From assembly GCF_901686465.1 (NCBI RefSeq), contig NZ_LR594487.1, positions 62,001 to 126,000 of the forward strand: a DNA stretch of 64,000 nucleotides. Direction: 5' to 3'. Both the position numbers and the translations under genes were made by a program. This document shows positions 51,503-59,481 of the stretch, one piece after another. The notes beneath the pieces were generated by a model. It was not told the DNA's origin and made no database searches. It saw only the letters and a program-made list of their open reading frames with translations. The DNA comes from Halorubrum sp. DM2 (GTDB lineage: Archaea > Halobacteriota > Halobacteria > Halobacteriales > Haloferacaceae). Within the stretch, counting starts at the first letter, position 1. Every line of letters starts with the position of its first letter.

Positions 51503-52648
51503 ATGAGCCACAGCATCGCCGTCCTCGGAGGTGGCACGGGCGGGACGGTGCTCGCGAACGACCTCGCGGAGCGGCTCGCCCCGGAGATCGACGCCGGTGA
51601 CGTCGAGGTCACGCTGATCAACGACGATCCGGACCACGTGTACAAGCCGGTGTGGCTGTACGTCGCGTTCGGCCAGCGAGAGCCCGCAGACGGGCGTCGA
51701 CCGCTCTCCGACCTAGTCGACGACCGGGTCGACCTCGTGATCGATCGGGTGACCGAGATCGACACCGACGACAAGGCGCTCGCGCTCCGCGACGGCACCG
51801 GCTCCCTCGCGTACGACCACCTCGTCGTCGCGACCGGTTCGACGCTCGCGGCCGACGAGGTCCCGGGACTCTCGGAGGGAAGCCACGACTACTACTCCGA
51901 GTCGGGCGCGCTGGACCTGCGGGACGAACTGCTCTCGATGACCGAGGGGCACCTCGTCCTCAGCGTCGTCGGGACGCCGCACATGTGTCCCGCCGCGCCG
52001 CTGGAGTTCGCGTTCATGGCGGACGACTGGTTCCGCGAGCGCGGGCTCCGCGACGACGTCGACGTCACGTACACGTATCCGATCAACCGGGTCCACGGCA
52101 ACCCCCACATCGGCGAGTGGGCCGAGCCGATCATGGCGGAGCGCGACATCGACACGGAGACGTTCTTCAACGCCGAGTCGATCGACCCCGACGCGAAGAC
52201 TATCACCTCCATGGAGGGGACGGAACTCGACTACGACCTCCTCGCCGCGATTCCGCCGCACCGCGGCGTCGACGTGGTCGACGAGGCGGGGCTGGGCGAC
52301 CGCGGCTGGGTCGACGTCGACAAGCACACGCTGGAGGCCGAACGAGCCGACGACGTGTACGCCCTCGGCGACGCCGCGGTGACCGGCGTGCCGAAGGCCG
52401 GCAGTGTCGCCCACTATCAGGCGGGCGTCGTGGCGGAGCGGCTCGCGAGCGAGGTCCGCGGGCGGCCCGCGACCGCGACGTACGACGGGAAGACGCTCTG
52501 TTTCATCGAGACGGGGATGGACGCCGCCTCGTTCGTCGAGTTCGACTACGAGCGGCCGCCGTCGCCCGCGACGCCCTCGGAGAAGCTCCACTGGTCGAAG
52601 CTGGCGTACAACGAGTCCTACTGGCTCACCGCACGGGGGTTGCTCTGA
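51503..52648 (+). CDS. sqr: Sulfide:quinone oxidoreductase-like flavoprotein
   Basis: 381 aa. The FAD-binding start IAVLGGGTGGTVLANDLA is followed by VVATGSTLAADEVPGL and a second FAD motif DDVYALGDAAVTGVPKAGS. The region GTPHMCPAAPLEFAFMADDW and the C-terminal LCFIETGMDAASFVEFDY fit the SQR branch, including a catalytic-type cysteine near residue 158. It oxidises sulfide and reduces menaquinone at the membrane surface. Its start is 1 bp from the tusA stop region, and DUF1641 follows directly. It could feed electrons to the nearby ba3 oxidase. Confidence 0.9.
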   Translation: MSHSIAVLGGGTGGTVLANDLAERLAPEIDAGDVEVTLINDDPDHVYKPVWLYVAFGQREPADGRRPLSDLVDDRVDLVIDRVTEIDTDDKALALRDGTGSLAYDHLVVATGSTLAADEVPGLSEGSHDYYSESGALDLRDELLSMTEGHLVLSVVGTPHMCPAAPLEFAFMADDWFRERGLRDDVDVTYTYPINRVHGNPHIGEWAEPIMAERDIDTETFFNAESIDPDAKTITSMEGTELDYDLLAAIPPHRGVDVVDEAGLGDRGWVDVDKHTLEAERADDVYALGDAAVTGVPKAGSVAHYQAGVVAERLASEVRGRPATATYDGKTLCFIETGMDAASFVEFDYERPPSPATPSEKLHWSKLAYNESYWLTARGLL

Positions 52649-52649
52649 G

Positions 52650-53366
52650 ATGGCGGGCGAAGGGAGCCCCGACGACGGGACCGACGCCGGGACCGGAGGC
52701 GACACCGGTTCCGACGCGGAGGCGGGAGGCGACGAGGAGGCGCTCGATCCCGCCGACCTCGACCGCGACGAGCTGGCTGCCGTGGTCGCGGAGAACCCCG
52801 AGGCGGTCGCGGGATTCGTCGACCGACTCGACGCGGTCAACGAACTGCTCGACGTGGTCGCGCTCGGTGAGGGCGCGCTCACCGACGAGATGGCCGTCGA
52901 ACTCGCCGGCACCGCGTCGACGCTCGCGGAGTCGGCCGACGGGTTAGCGACAGACGAGACGGCGCGGCTCGCGGCGACAGTCGGCGAGAACGGCGACGAC
53001 CTCCGGGAGGCGATCGAGACGCTGATCGAGCTTCAGCGGAGCGGCACGCTCGACGAGCTGGCCGAACTCGGCGGCGTCGGCTCGCTCGCGACGGCCGCGC
53101 TCGACGACGAGATGGTCCGCTCGCTCGCGGCCACCGGATCCTCGCTCGGCGAGGTCGCGGACGCGGCCGCGGACGGCGACGCCCGCGACGGGCTCGCGAC
53201 GCTGCTTCAGGGCGTCGGCGCGGCCCAGCGGAGCGAGCCGCAGCCGGTCGGCGCCGTGGGGCTCGCCCGTGGCGTCCGCGACCCCGAAGTCAAGTACGGG
53301 GTCGGCTACCTGCTCGCGGTCGCGAAGGCCATCGGCCGCGAGCGCGGTCAGGCCGCCGAGGAGTGA
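52650..53366 (+). CDS. DUF1641 protein
   Basis: 238 aa. An acidic N-terminal 45 residues precede a helical domain with GFVDRLDAVNELLDVVALG and, at the end, VGLARGVRDPEVKYGVGYLL, both DUF1641 marks. DUF1641 genes commonly accompany sulfide:quinone oxidoreductase or formate dehydrogenase-like genes. The molecular role is unknown. It starts one base after the sqr stop, so the three genes tusA-sqr-DUF1641 are an operon. Confidence 0.88.
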   Translation: MAGEGSPDDGTDAGTGGDTGSDAEAGGDEEALDPADLDRDELAAVVAENPEAVAGFVDRLDAVNELLDVVALGEGALTDEMAVELAGTASTLAESADGLATDETARLAATVGENGDDLREAIETLIELQRSGTLDELAELGGVGSLATAALDDEMVRSLAATGSSLGEVADAAADGDARDGLATLLQGVGAAQRSEPQPVGAVGLARGVRDPEVKYGVGYLLAVAKAIGRERGQAAEE

Positions 53367-53456
53367 GCGGTCCGTGGACGCCGGCTCACGGTCGGCTCGC
53401 GGTCCGATTCCGAACTCCCGGCCGACGCGAGCGTTTATCCGTGTTGGGGGACAATA

Positions 53457-53882
53457 ATGTGTGTGGACACCAATACTACGTCGGAGAGCGCGGACGGTTC
53501 CGAGGCCCTAGGTGTCGAGACGGCGTCGGAGCCGGCGCGACCGGTCTCGCTGGCCGACGAAGACGCCCTCGACGCCCTCGTTGACGAGGCCGACGTGGCG
53601 CTCGTGGAGTTTTACACCGACGGCTGCGGTATCTGCGCCAGCATGGAACCGGTGCTGGGTAACGTCGCCCGCGGCGTCGACGCGGACGTGTCGGTCGGGC
53701 TGATCAATCCCCGCGACGATCCGCCGCTCGTCGAGCGGTTCGACGTGCGGAGCGTCCCGCTTTTCGTGCTCTTCGTCGACGGCGAACCGGTCGCGCGGCG
53801 CGCCGAGGGGTTCGTCCCGGGCGACGAGCTGGCGGCGTGGGTCGACGAGCACGCGGCGGAGACCGGCGGCCGGAGCGGGTGA
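53457..53882 (+). CDS. Thioredoxin-family protein
   Basis: 141 aa. An acidic 30-residue N-terminal tail, then a thioredoxin fold with the redox pair C57-G-I-C60 (VEFYTDGCGICASMEP) and the cis-proline loop RSVPLFVLFVDGEPV. A TATA-like GCGTTTATCC about 24 bp upstream supports the ATG at 53457. It likely reduces protein disulfides or persulfides in the cytoplasm; the position after the sulfide-oxidation genes is suggestive but the promoter appears separate. Confidence 0.9.
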   Translation: MCVDTNTTSESADGSEALGVETASEPARPVSLADEDALDALVDEADVALVEFYTDGCGICASMEPVLGNVARGVDADVSVGLINPRDDPPLVERFDVRSVPLFVLFVDGEPVARRAEGFVPGDELAAWVDEHAAETGGRSG

Positions 53883-53955
53883 ACCGTCGCCAGTTACGGT
53901 CGGCGTTCAAACCGACGGAACCCTTTTGAGCCGGAGCGGCCTACTCGGAGGCAGT

Positions 53956-54387
53956 ATGGGACTGGGCTCGGACATGTACCGGCAGCAGATCCTCGACCAC
54001 TACAAGAACCCGCGCAACTACGGGGAACTCGAGGATCCGGACTTCACGCACGTCGGCGAGAACCCCTCCTGTGGCGATACGATCCGGATGGACGTCCAGC
54101 TCGACGACGCCGGAGAGGCAGTCGAGGCGGTGCGGTTCACCGGCGACGGCTGCGCCATCTCCATGGCCTCCGCGAGCATGCTCTCCGAGCGGCTCCACGG
54201 GATGGGCGTCGACGAACTCGACGCGCTCGACACCGACGACGTCACCGAGATGCTCGGCGTCGATATCTCGCCGATGCGCGTGAAGTGCGCGGTGTTAGGC
54301 CGACAGGTCGCACAGGACGGCGCGAAGATCCACCGCGGCGAACTCGACCCCGACGATCCGGACGACCGCACGGTCACCGAGGAGTAG
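53956..54387 (+). CDS. IscU/SufU-like Fe-S cluster scaffold
   Basis: 143 aa. The three cluster-ligand cysteines are conserved: Cys39 (NPSCGDTI), Cys66 (GDGCAISMASASML) and Cys111 (MRVKCAVLG), in the SufU-type pattern. The N-terminus YRQQILDHYKNPRNYGEL is a hallmark. It receives sulfur from a cysteine desulfurase and builds Fe-S clusters. A T-rich CCCTTTTGAG about 30 bp upstream is the likely TATA region. Downstream the stop is followed by a 17-bp imperfect duplication (CACCGAGGAGTAGCCGG). Confidence 0.92.
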   Translation: MGLGSDMYRQQILDHYKNPRNYGELEDPDFTHVGENPSCGDTIRMDVQLDDAGEAVEAVRFTGDGCAISMASASMLSERLHGMGVDELDALDTDDVTEMLGVDISPMRVKCAVLGRQVAQDGAKIHRGELDPDDPDDRTVTEE

Positions 54388-54485
54388 CCGGCCACCGAGG
54401 AGTAGCCGGTCGCGGCCAGCGCGCGTCGGCGACTCCTCGTCCCGACCCCACCGGACTTTTGCCCGCGAACCACGTTCGTCCGCCC

Positions 54486-55184
54486 ATGAGCGACGGCTTC
54501 GACAAGGAGGCGGAACGCGAGAAGCTCCGTGAGAAGTTCGCGGACGACGAACAGAAGCGCGAGCACACCCAGCGGATGTCGGAGCTCCTCTTGAAAGGCG
54601 CGACGATGACGAACCGTCACTGCGACAACTGCGGCGACCCGATATTCCGCCACGACGGCCGCGAGTTCTGTCCGACCTGCGGGAACGAGGCCGGTGGGGC
54701 CCCCGGCGCGGACGCGGGTGAGACCCCGGCCGACGCCGCCACCGAGTCCCCCGCCGGCGCGAACGCGGCCCCGGAAGGCGGCGTCGACGCGGCCGACGCC
54801 GGTGCTGTCAGCGACGCCGCAACTCCCGCCGACGCGGCGGAGCCGGCGCGCTCCAATTCCGGCGTTGAGGCGGTCAGTTCCGGCGTCGGGGCGGTCGATT
54901 CCGGCGCGTCAGGGAGCGGCGAATCGCCGCCTTCACCCCCGGCCGCTGCGCCATCTCGCTCCTCCGAGCCCGAACGCTCCGGATCTCGACGCCCCGAGTC
55001 CAGTCGGTCCGCGTCCCCGGGATCGGCCGACGACGCGGGAGGTATCGACGCCGCTCGCGCGTCGCTGACGCGCACGCTGACTCGGTTCGCTCGCGCCGCC
55101 GAGGAGACCGACGACCCGCGGCGCGCCCGCGACCACCTCGAAGCGGCCCGCGAGGCGGCCGAGGCGCTCGCGGCGTTAGACTGA
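54486..55184 (+). CDS. Sjogren/scleroderma autoantigen 1-family zinc-ribbon protein
   Basis: 232 aa. The first 70 residues match the family: a helix MSELLLKGATMTNRHCDNCG, then a zinc ribbon (CDNCGDPIF...FCPTCG). A low-complexity linker of about 115 Ala/Gly/Ser/Pro-rich residues leads to a C-terminal helix. The archaeal role is unknown. Eukaryotic homologues are centromere- and autoantigen-related. TATA-like ACTTTTGC is about 27 bp upstream. Confidence 0.85.
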   Translation: MSDGFDKEAEREKLREKFADDEQKREHTQRMSELLLKGATMTNRHCDNCGDPIFRHDGREFCPTCGNEAGGAPGADAGETPADAATESPAGANAAPEGGVDAADAGAVSDAATPADAAEPARSNSGVEAVSSGVGAVDSGASGSGESPPSPPAAAPSRSSEPERSGSRRPESSRSASPGSADDAGGIDAARASLTRTLTRFARAAEETDDPRRARDHLEAAREAAEALAALD

Positions 55185-55562
55185 GGCTAGTTATAAGCGA
55201 ACGGACGCGGGTAATACGTGAGCGTTCGCGGGTCCAGCCGATCGCTGCTACGTAGTCGTTTCTGACACATCGACCGAGACCGCCGAAGCCCCAGCCGCGA
55301 GGACGCCGCACGCTCGCTGCGGTCCTCACTCGGTCGCTCCGCTCCCTCGTTGTGGTCCTTGCGTCGCCTGCGGCGTCCTCGCGGCTGCCCCTTCGAGTCC
55401 CGCCCCGCAAAGCACCGCCCCGCACCTCACACCACCCCAGCCTCGTCGACCGGTCTCCGCGTTGCTCCGACCGGTCGACTCCCTCGCGCGGCGCTCCTCG
55501 CGGTCGCCGGGGGCGACCGCTCGGAGGCACGCGCCACCGCAGTTCAGTCATAAACAGTGTCG
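55185..55562. other. Convergent gap filled by element D
   Basis: Apart from element D (55282-55535) and its leader remnant, which starts CCAGCCGATCGCTGCTACG at about 55234, I see no gene. Confidence 0.55.
55282..55535 (+). repeat. Structured intergenic element, copy D
   Basis: Same plan as A and B. Stem 1: 55295-55310 with 55369-55384, 16 bp perfect, its sequence differing from A at several positions with compensating changes. Stem 2: 55445-55455 with 55469-55479, 11 bp perfect and quite different from A and B. Stem 3: 55500-55508 with 55512-55520, 9 bp with a 3-base loop. Conserved blocks CCCCTTCGAGTCCCGCCCCG and CCTCGCGCGGCGCTCCTCGC are present. The preceding ACCGAGACC is shared with the B leader. 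It ends 27 bp from the convergent glmM stop. Confidence 0.9.
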
Positions 55563-56927
55563 TTATCGGCCGCTCTCGACGGCGACTCGCATGTCTGTCG
55601 CCAGCCGCTCGGCGCGGTCGGCGTCGGCGGACTCGGCGTAAATCCGGATCTTCGGTTCGGTTCCCGAGGGGCGGACGAGCACCCACGCGTCGCCGTAGTC
55701 GAGGCGGTAGCCGTCGGTCGTGTTCGGCTCCGCGTCGGCGGTCTCGACGTACGCCCGCGCGGCCGAGAGCATCTCGTCGCGCTCGTCGTCGTCCTCGTAC
55801 TCGACGTTCGCCCGCACGAAGTGGTAGTCGGCGTACGGCGCGACGACCTCGCTGACGGGCGCGCCGTCCGCGGCCGCGAGCAGTTCGAGGAACCGGGCAC
55901 CGATGTACGCCCCGTCCCGCGAGAGCCGGTACGGCGGGAAGAACACGCCCCCGTTTCCCTCCCCCGCAATCGGGACGTTCGTCCCCTCTCCGTGGAGGTC
56001 TCGGGTCCGGGTGATGATGTTCGTCGCGCCGATGGGGGTCAGTTCGAGGTCGGCGTCGTTGTCGGCGCAGACGTCGACGAGGCGCTGGGAGACGTTGACC
56101 GCGCTGACGACCGCGTCGCCGGGTTCGAGACAGGCGTCCGCCATCGCCGCGAAGGAGGTGTCGCCGTCGACGAACTCGCCGGTCTCGTCGACGAAGACGG
56201 CCCGGTCCGCGTCGCCGTCGTGGGCGATCCCCACGTCGGCGTCGGAGGTCGCGACGAGCCGCCGGAGGTCGGCGAGGTTCTCTGAGACCGGCTCGGAGTC
56301 GCGGCCGGGGAAGTGCCCGTCCGGGGTCGCGTTCACGGTCAGCACCTCGCAGCCGAGCCGGCGGTAAATCCGCGGGGAGGCCACCGAGGCCGCGCCGTGC
56401 CCCGGATCGACCGCGACGGTGAGGTCGGCGTCGGCGATCGCGTCGCGGTCGACCGCGTCGATCAGCTGGTCGACGTAGTCGTCGACGACCCCCTCTATCG
56501 GCGTCGTCGCCCCGGCGTCTCGCCAGTCGGCCCGGTCGTACTCGTCGTCGAGGACGCGACGCTCGATCCGCTCTAACACGTCGACCGAGAGTTCGACGCC
56601 GTCGTCGCCGACGAGCTTGATCCCGTTGAACTCCGGCGGGTTGTGCGAGGCGGTGACGAGGACCGCTGGGACCCCGGCCGACTCGCAGTAGTTACCGACC
56701 GCCGGCGTGGGGACGACGCCGAGCCGGTCGACGTCGCAGCCGACCGCGGCGAGCCCGCTCGCGGCCGCGTTCGCGAACAGCTCGCCGGTGGTCCGCGTGT
56801 CGCGCGCGACGGCGACGCGGTCGGCGTCCCACACCGTCCCGGCCGCCTTCGCGATGTCGAGGACCAGCGCGGGCGTGAGATACCGCAGGGCCACCCCGCG
56901 GATGCCGCTGGATCCGAACAGCTCCAT
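55563..56927 (-). CDS. glmM: Phosphoglucosamine mutase / phosphohexomutase
   Basis: 454 aa. The phosphoserine loop VTASHNPPEFNGIK (near residues 90-103) is the active site. The metal-binding DGDADR (AHDGDADRAV, near 237), the sugar-binding GEGNGG and the phosphate-binding RPSGTEPKIRIY (near 420) are all present, giving the four-domain phosphohexomutase fold. Archaeal members interconvert glucosamine, glucose or mannose 6- and 1-phosphates; substrate preference is not fixed by sequence alone. The ATG at 56927 yields MELFGSSGIRGVAL; the frame upstream is not coding. Confidence 0.92.
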   Translation of the reverse strand: MELFGSSGIRGVALRYLTPALVLDIAKAAGTVWDADRVAVARDTRTTGELFANAAASGLAAVGCDVDRLGVVPTPAVGNYCESAGVPAVLVTASHNPPEFNGIKLVGDDGVELSVDVLERIERRVLDDEYDRADWRDAGATTPIEGVVDDYVDQLIDAVDRDAIADADLTVAVDPGHGAASVASPRIYRRLGCEVLTVNATPDGHFPGRDSEPVSENLADLRRLVATSDADVGIAHDGDADRAVFVDETGEFVDGDTSFAAMADACLEPGDAVVSAVNVSQRLVDVCADNDADLELTPIGATNIITRTRDLHGEGTNVPIAGEGNGGVFFPPYRLSRDGAYIGARFLELLAAADGAPVSEVVAPYADYHFVRANVEYEDDDERDEMLSAARAYVETADAEPNTTDGYRLDYGDAWVLVRPSGTEPKIRIYAESADADRAERLATDMRVAVESGR

Positions 56928-57058
56928 GCCGAGCAATCCGGCGGCCGACGGGAAAGCGGTTCCGAACCGCCCCGGCCGAGGGGTCCCCGACGCGCTCGGC
57001 GCGCCGACCGTCTGCGCCGACGCGTGCGGTTCATGCCGCTGGCGTTCCTCGATCCGGT

Positions 57059-57649
57059 ATGGACCACACCCGACGCGACGCGCTCGCCGGGAGCGCGCTC
57101 GCGCTCTCTGTCGCGGCGGCCGGCTGTCTCGACTTCGCGGCGGGCGAGGGCCCGCAGGGACCCGAGGGAACGCCGGCGACGCTGACCTGCGAGAACGAGA
57201 ACTTCGTCCGGCTCGATCAGCCCTTCGAGGGCGACGTCGAGGAGACGGTCGTCGAGGCCGGCGAGACGACGTTCGAACTGTCCTCGGAGGGGAACTCCGA
57301 GACATACGGCCAGTCGCTCCGCCTCGTGTTACGGAACACCGGCGACGGCCCCGCGACCGCGCTCGGCCGACACGCCTACTCGATCCAGCGGGAGACCGAG
57401 ACGGGTTGGATCGAGATCCGGGGATCGACGACCGGAGAGACGGTCGAACTCCCCCGGTCCGAGGAGACGCTCGATTCGAGCGGCGTGTACAACTGGTCGA
57501 TCGACCTTGACGAGCAGGCCATCGCCTCGGCGGTGCCCGATGTCGAACTGACGGTCTGCCCGGAACTCGGCCCCGGAACCTACCGGTTCGTCTACTGGGG
57601 ACTGGTCGATGGCCCCCCGATCGGCGTGGAGTTCGAACTGGTCGGCTGA
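57059..57649 (+). CDS. Tat lipoprotein of unknown function
   Basis: 196 aa. A twin-arginine start (TRRDALAGSALAL) and lipobox AAAGC mark a Tat-exported lipoprotein with lipid on about Cys22. The mature part is a beta-rich domain with RLVLRNTGDGPATALGRHAY and WIEIRGSTTG. Only two further cysteines (TLTCEN, LTVCPELG), possibly a disulfide. No family with known function recognised; similar Tat lipoproteins with this immunoglobulin-like pattern are common in haloarchaea. Confidence 0.75.
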   Translation: MDHTRRDALAGSALALSVAAAGCLDFAAGEGPQGPEGTPATLTCENENFVRLDQPFEGDVEETVVEAGETTFELSSEGNSETYGQSLRLVLRNTGDGPATALGRHAYSIQRETETGWIEIRGSTTGETVELPRSEETLDSSGVYNWSIDLDEQAIASAVPDVELTVCPELGPGTYRFVYWGLVDGPPIGVEFELVG

Positions 57650-57701
57650 CGTCGGGCTCGCACCTCGTCGAGCCGCCGTCCGCGCGCTCCGCCGGGTCAG
57701 A

Positions 57702-58310
57702 TCAGAACGGCTGCCAGTCGGAGGGCTGCCCGACGCGGTCGCGGACGCGGAACTCCCGCGCGTCGTCGTCAACCCGGGTCTCGACGACGGTATCGAACGG
57801 CTCGTGGAGGGTGTGGACCACCTGCTCGTCGTGGGCGGTCGAGCCGAGGACGCCGACGAACGGCCATCCCTCGCCGGAGGTCTGGGAGGTCATTACTCGG
57901 GTGAACTGGTAGATCCGCTCGGGGTCCCAGTACATGAGCAGCTGCGACAGCGAGTAGATCCCGACCGCGCGTTCGCGGCCGGCGGAGGACTCGACGACGT
58001 CCGTGAACTTGATCCCGATGTCGGTGAGGTTGCCGGCGCTCGCGACGTACTTCGTCGTCGGCGTGTCCTCCCGTTTGTCGCCCTGCTCGTGGGTGACACA
58101 GTCGATGACGACCACGTCGTCGCCGGCTTTCCCCGTGAGTTCCTCGTAGTCGCCGCGGACCTTCTCCGCGGTCCGCCCCGTCGAGATCACGACCGGACCG
58201 TCGGACCAGGCCGCAAGCAGCCGGTTGAACAGGTCGTACTTCCCGCTCATCGGAGGACCGCTGATGAGGACGCTGTCGGCACCGCGGACAGCGTCGGGAA
58301 GCACAGTCAT
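57702..58310 (-). CDS. RAD55-like ATPase relative with altered Walker A
   Basis: 202 aa. The overall order of a KaiC/RAD55 P-loop domain can be seen (DSVLISGPPMSGKYDLFNRL at the start, DDVVVIDCVT as a Walker B-like strand). However, the Walker A has Tyr instead of Ser/Thr after the Lys (GPPMSGKY), so ATP hydrolysis is doubtful. The C-terminal REFRVRDRVGQPSDWQPF tail is unusual. It lies downstream of an intact RAD55-like gene in the same orientation, separated by a small linker gene. A signalling role in the chemotaxis neighbourhood is inferred. Confidence 0.72.
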   Translation of the reverse strand: MTVLPDAVRGADSVLISGPPMSGKYDLFNRLLAAWSDGPVVISTGRTAEKVRGDYEELTGKAGDDVVVIDCVTHEQGDKREDTPTTKYVASAGNLTDIGIKFTDVVESSAGRERAVGIYSLSQLLMYWDPERIYQFTRVMTSQTSGEGWPFVGVLGSTAHDEQVVHTLHEPFDTVVETRVDDDAREFRVRDRVGQPSDWQPF

Positions 58311-58353
58311 TTGGTGAACGTGAGAGAGTGTTGGGTAAAACCCTTCCGAGGGA

Positions 58354-58746
58354 TCACTTTCGGAGCATGGAAGGGAGGTCGAGCGAGGACGGCGGCCCCT
58401 CCCGCGGCCGCTCGGTGAGTGTCAGTTCGCGTATCGCGCCGGGCAGCGCCGCGGGAACCGGCGACTCGCGCGGCGCTCCGAGACCGTCGACGAGGGAGTC
58501 CCACACCGCCTCGTCGTCGGGGTCGTCCCGCTCCGCTTTCGCCTCCAGCGCCTTCGTTCGCCCCTCGTCGTACGCCAGCTCCACGATGATCCGGTCGTAG
58601 CTCCCCGGGAACGCCTCTAACACCCGATCCAGCTCGTCGGGGCGGGGGCTGTCGACCCCGGCCGCGACGCCCAACGCGAAGGCGCGCTCTATCGCCTCCT
58701 CCCGCGAGAGGTCGTCCCACTCCGTGCCGAACGTGCGGTCGTACAT
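58354..58746 (-). CDS. Small acidic protein between the two RAD55-like genes
   Basis: 130 aa. Mostly helical (MYDRTFGTEWDDLSREEAIE, then RAFALGVAAGV and LDRVLEAFPGSYDRIIVELA) with a basic, proline-rich C-terminal tail. The start overlaps the RAD55-like gene stop (ATGA), so the two are translationally coupled. The function is unknown; by position it may be a partner of the ATPase. Confidence 0.65.
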   Translation of the reverse strand: MYDRTFGTEWDDLSREEAIERAFALGVAAGVDSPRPDELDRVLEAFPGSYDRIIVELAYDEGRTKALEAKAERDDPDDEAVWDSLVDGLGAPRESPVPAALPGAIRELTLTERPREGPPSSLDLPSMLRK

Positions 58747-59441
58747 CAGTGGGTCACCGTCGCCGCCGAGCCGATCCGGAGCCCGCCGTCCGTGAACTCC
58801 ACGTCCTGGATGTCCGTGTCGATATCGGTCCCACGCATCTTCAGCACCTGAACGCCCCGGCGCATCCCCTCGTCCTCGAGGTAGTTGTGCATGAAGACGA
58901 CGCCGTGCGCGAGGTAGTGTTCCTCCGAGTAGGCGCTCGGATCGGTCATCTCGGAGATGAGAAGGGTCGTGGCGTCGGTCCGCTTTAGCGAGGAGAGCAG
59001 CTGGATCATCGTGTCCTCGTCGTCGTCTAAGAGGAACCGCAACAGCATGGTGGAGTCGAAGACGACCCGGTCGATGTCGCGGGAGTTGATGAACCCGGTG
59101 AGGCGGTTGGTGACGCCGGACCGGTCGCGGCGGTCGCCGGGCAGCCCGAAGAAGCGCCGGCCGTCCGACGAGAAGGAGTCGAGGAACGTGACGCGGTCGG
59201 AGTCGAGCGCGCGGTCGAACCCGAAGTCGTAGCCGCTCATGTCCTCGCGGATCCCCGATTTGGTCTCGTGCATGCTGATGTACAGCACGTCCTCGCCGTT
59301 TCGAGCGCCCTGAGCCGCGAACTGCGCACAGAAGGTCGTTTTGCCGCTCCCGGGCGGACCGCTCACAACGTACAGACGGTCCTCGGGGAACCCCCCGTCG
59401 ACGAGGTCGTCGAACCCCGGGACGCCGCTTGAGACGCGCAT
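58746..59441 (-). CDS. RAD55/KaiC-like RecA-superfamily ATPase
   Basis: 231 aa. Intact Walker A (SGPPGSGKTTF, about residues 27-37) and a hydrophobic Walker B-like strand RVVFDSTMLLRFL; the start MRVSSGVPGFDDLVDGGFPE is the classic KaiC/RadA opening. Haloarchaeal members of this group sit near chemotaxis/archaellum genes and are thought to be signalling ATPases. On the minus strand a TATA-like CTTATCA (about 59464-59472) and, 9 bp further, a 22-bp dyad (59482-59503) precede it. Confidence 0.87.
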   Translation of the reverse strand: MRVSSGVPGFDDLVDGGFPEDRLYVVSGPPGSGKTTFCAQFAAQGARNGEDVLYISMHETKSGIREDMSGYDFGFDRALDSDRVTFLDSFSSDGRRFFGLPGDRRDRSGVTNRLTGFINSRDIDRVVFDSTMLLRFLLDDDEDTMIQLLSSLKRTDATTLLISEMTDPSAYSEEHYLAHGVVFMHNYLEDEGMRRGVQVLKMRGTDIDTDIQDVEFTDGGLRIGSAATVTH

Positions 59442-59481
59442 ACGTACGCAACCCGTTGGACGGCTGATAAGCGTTGTCACC

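Noticed and set aside
53941-54198. Antisense frame over the IscU-like gene
   Set aside because: Shadow of a well-supported gene with conserved cysteines.
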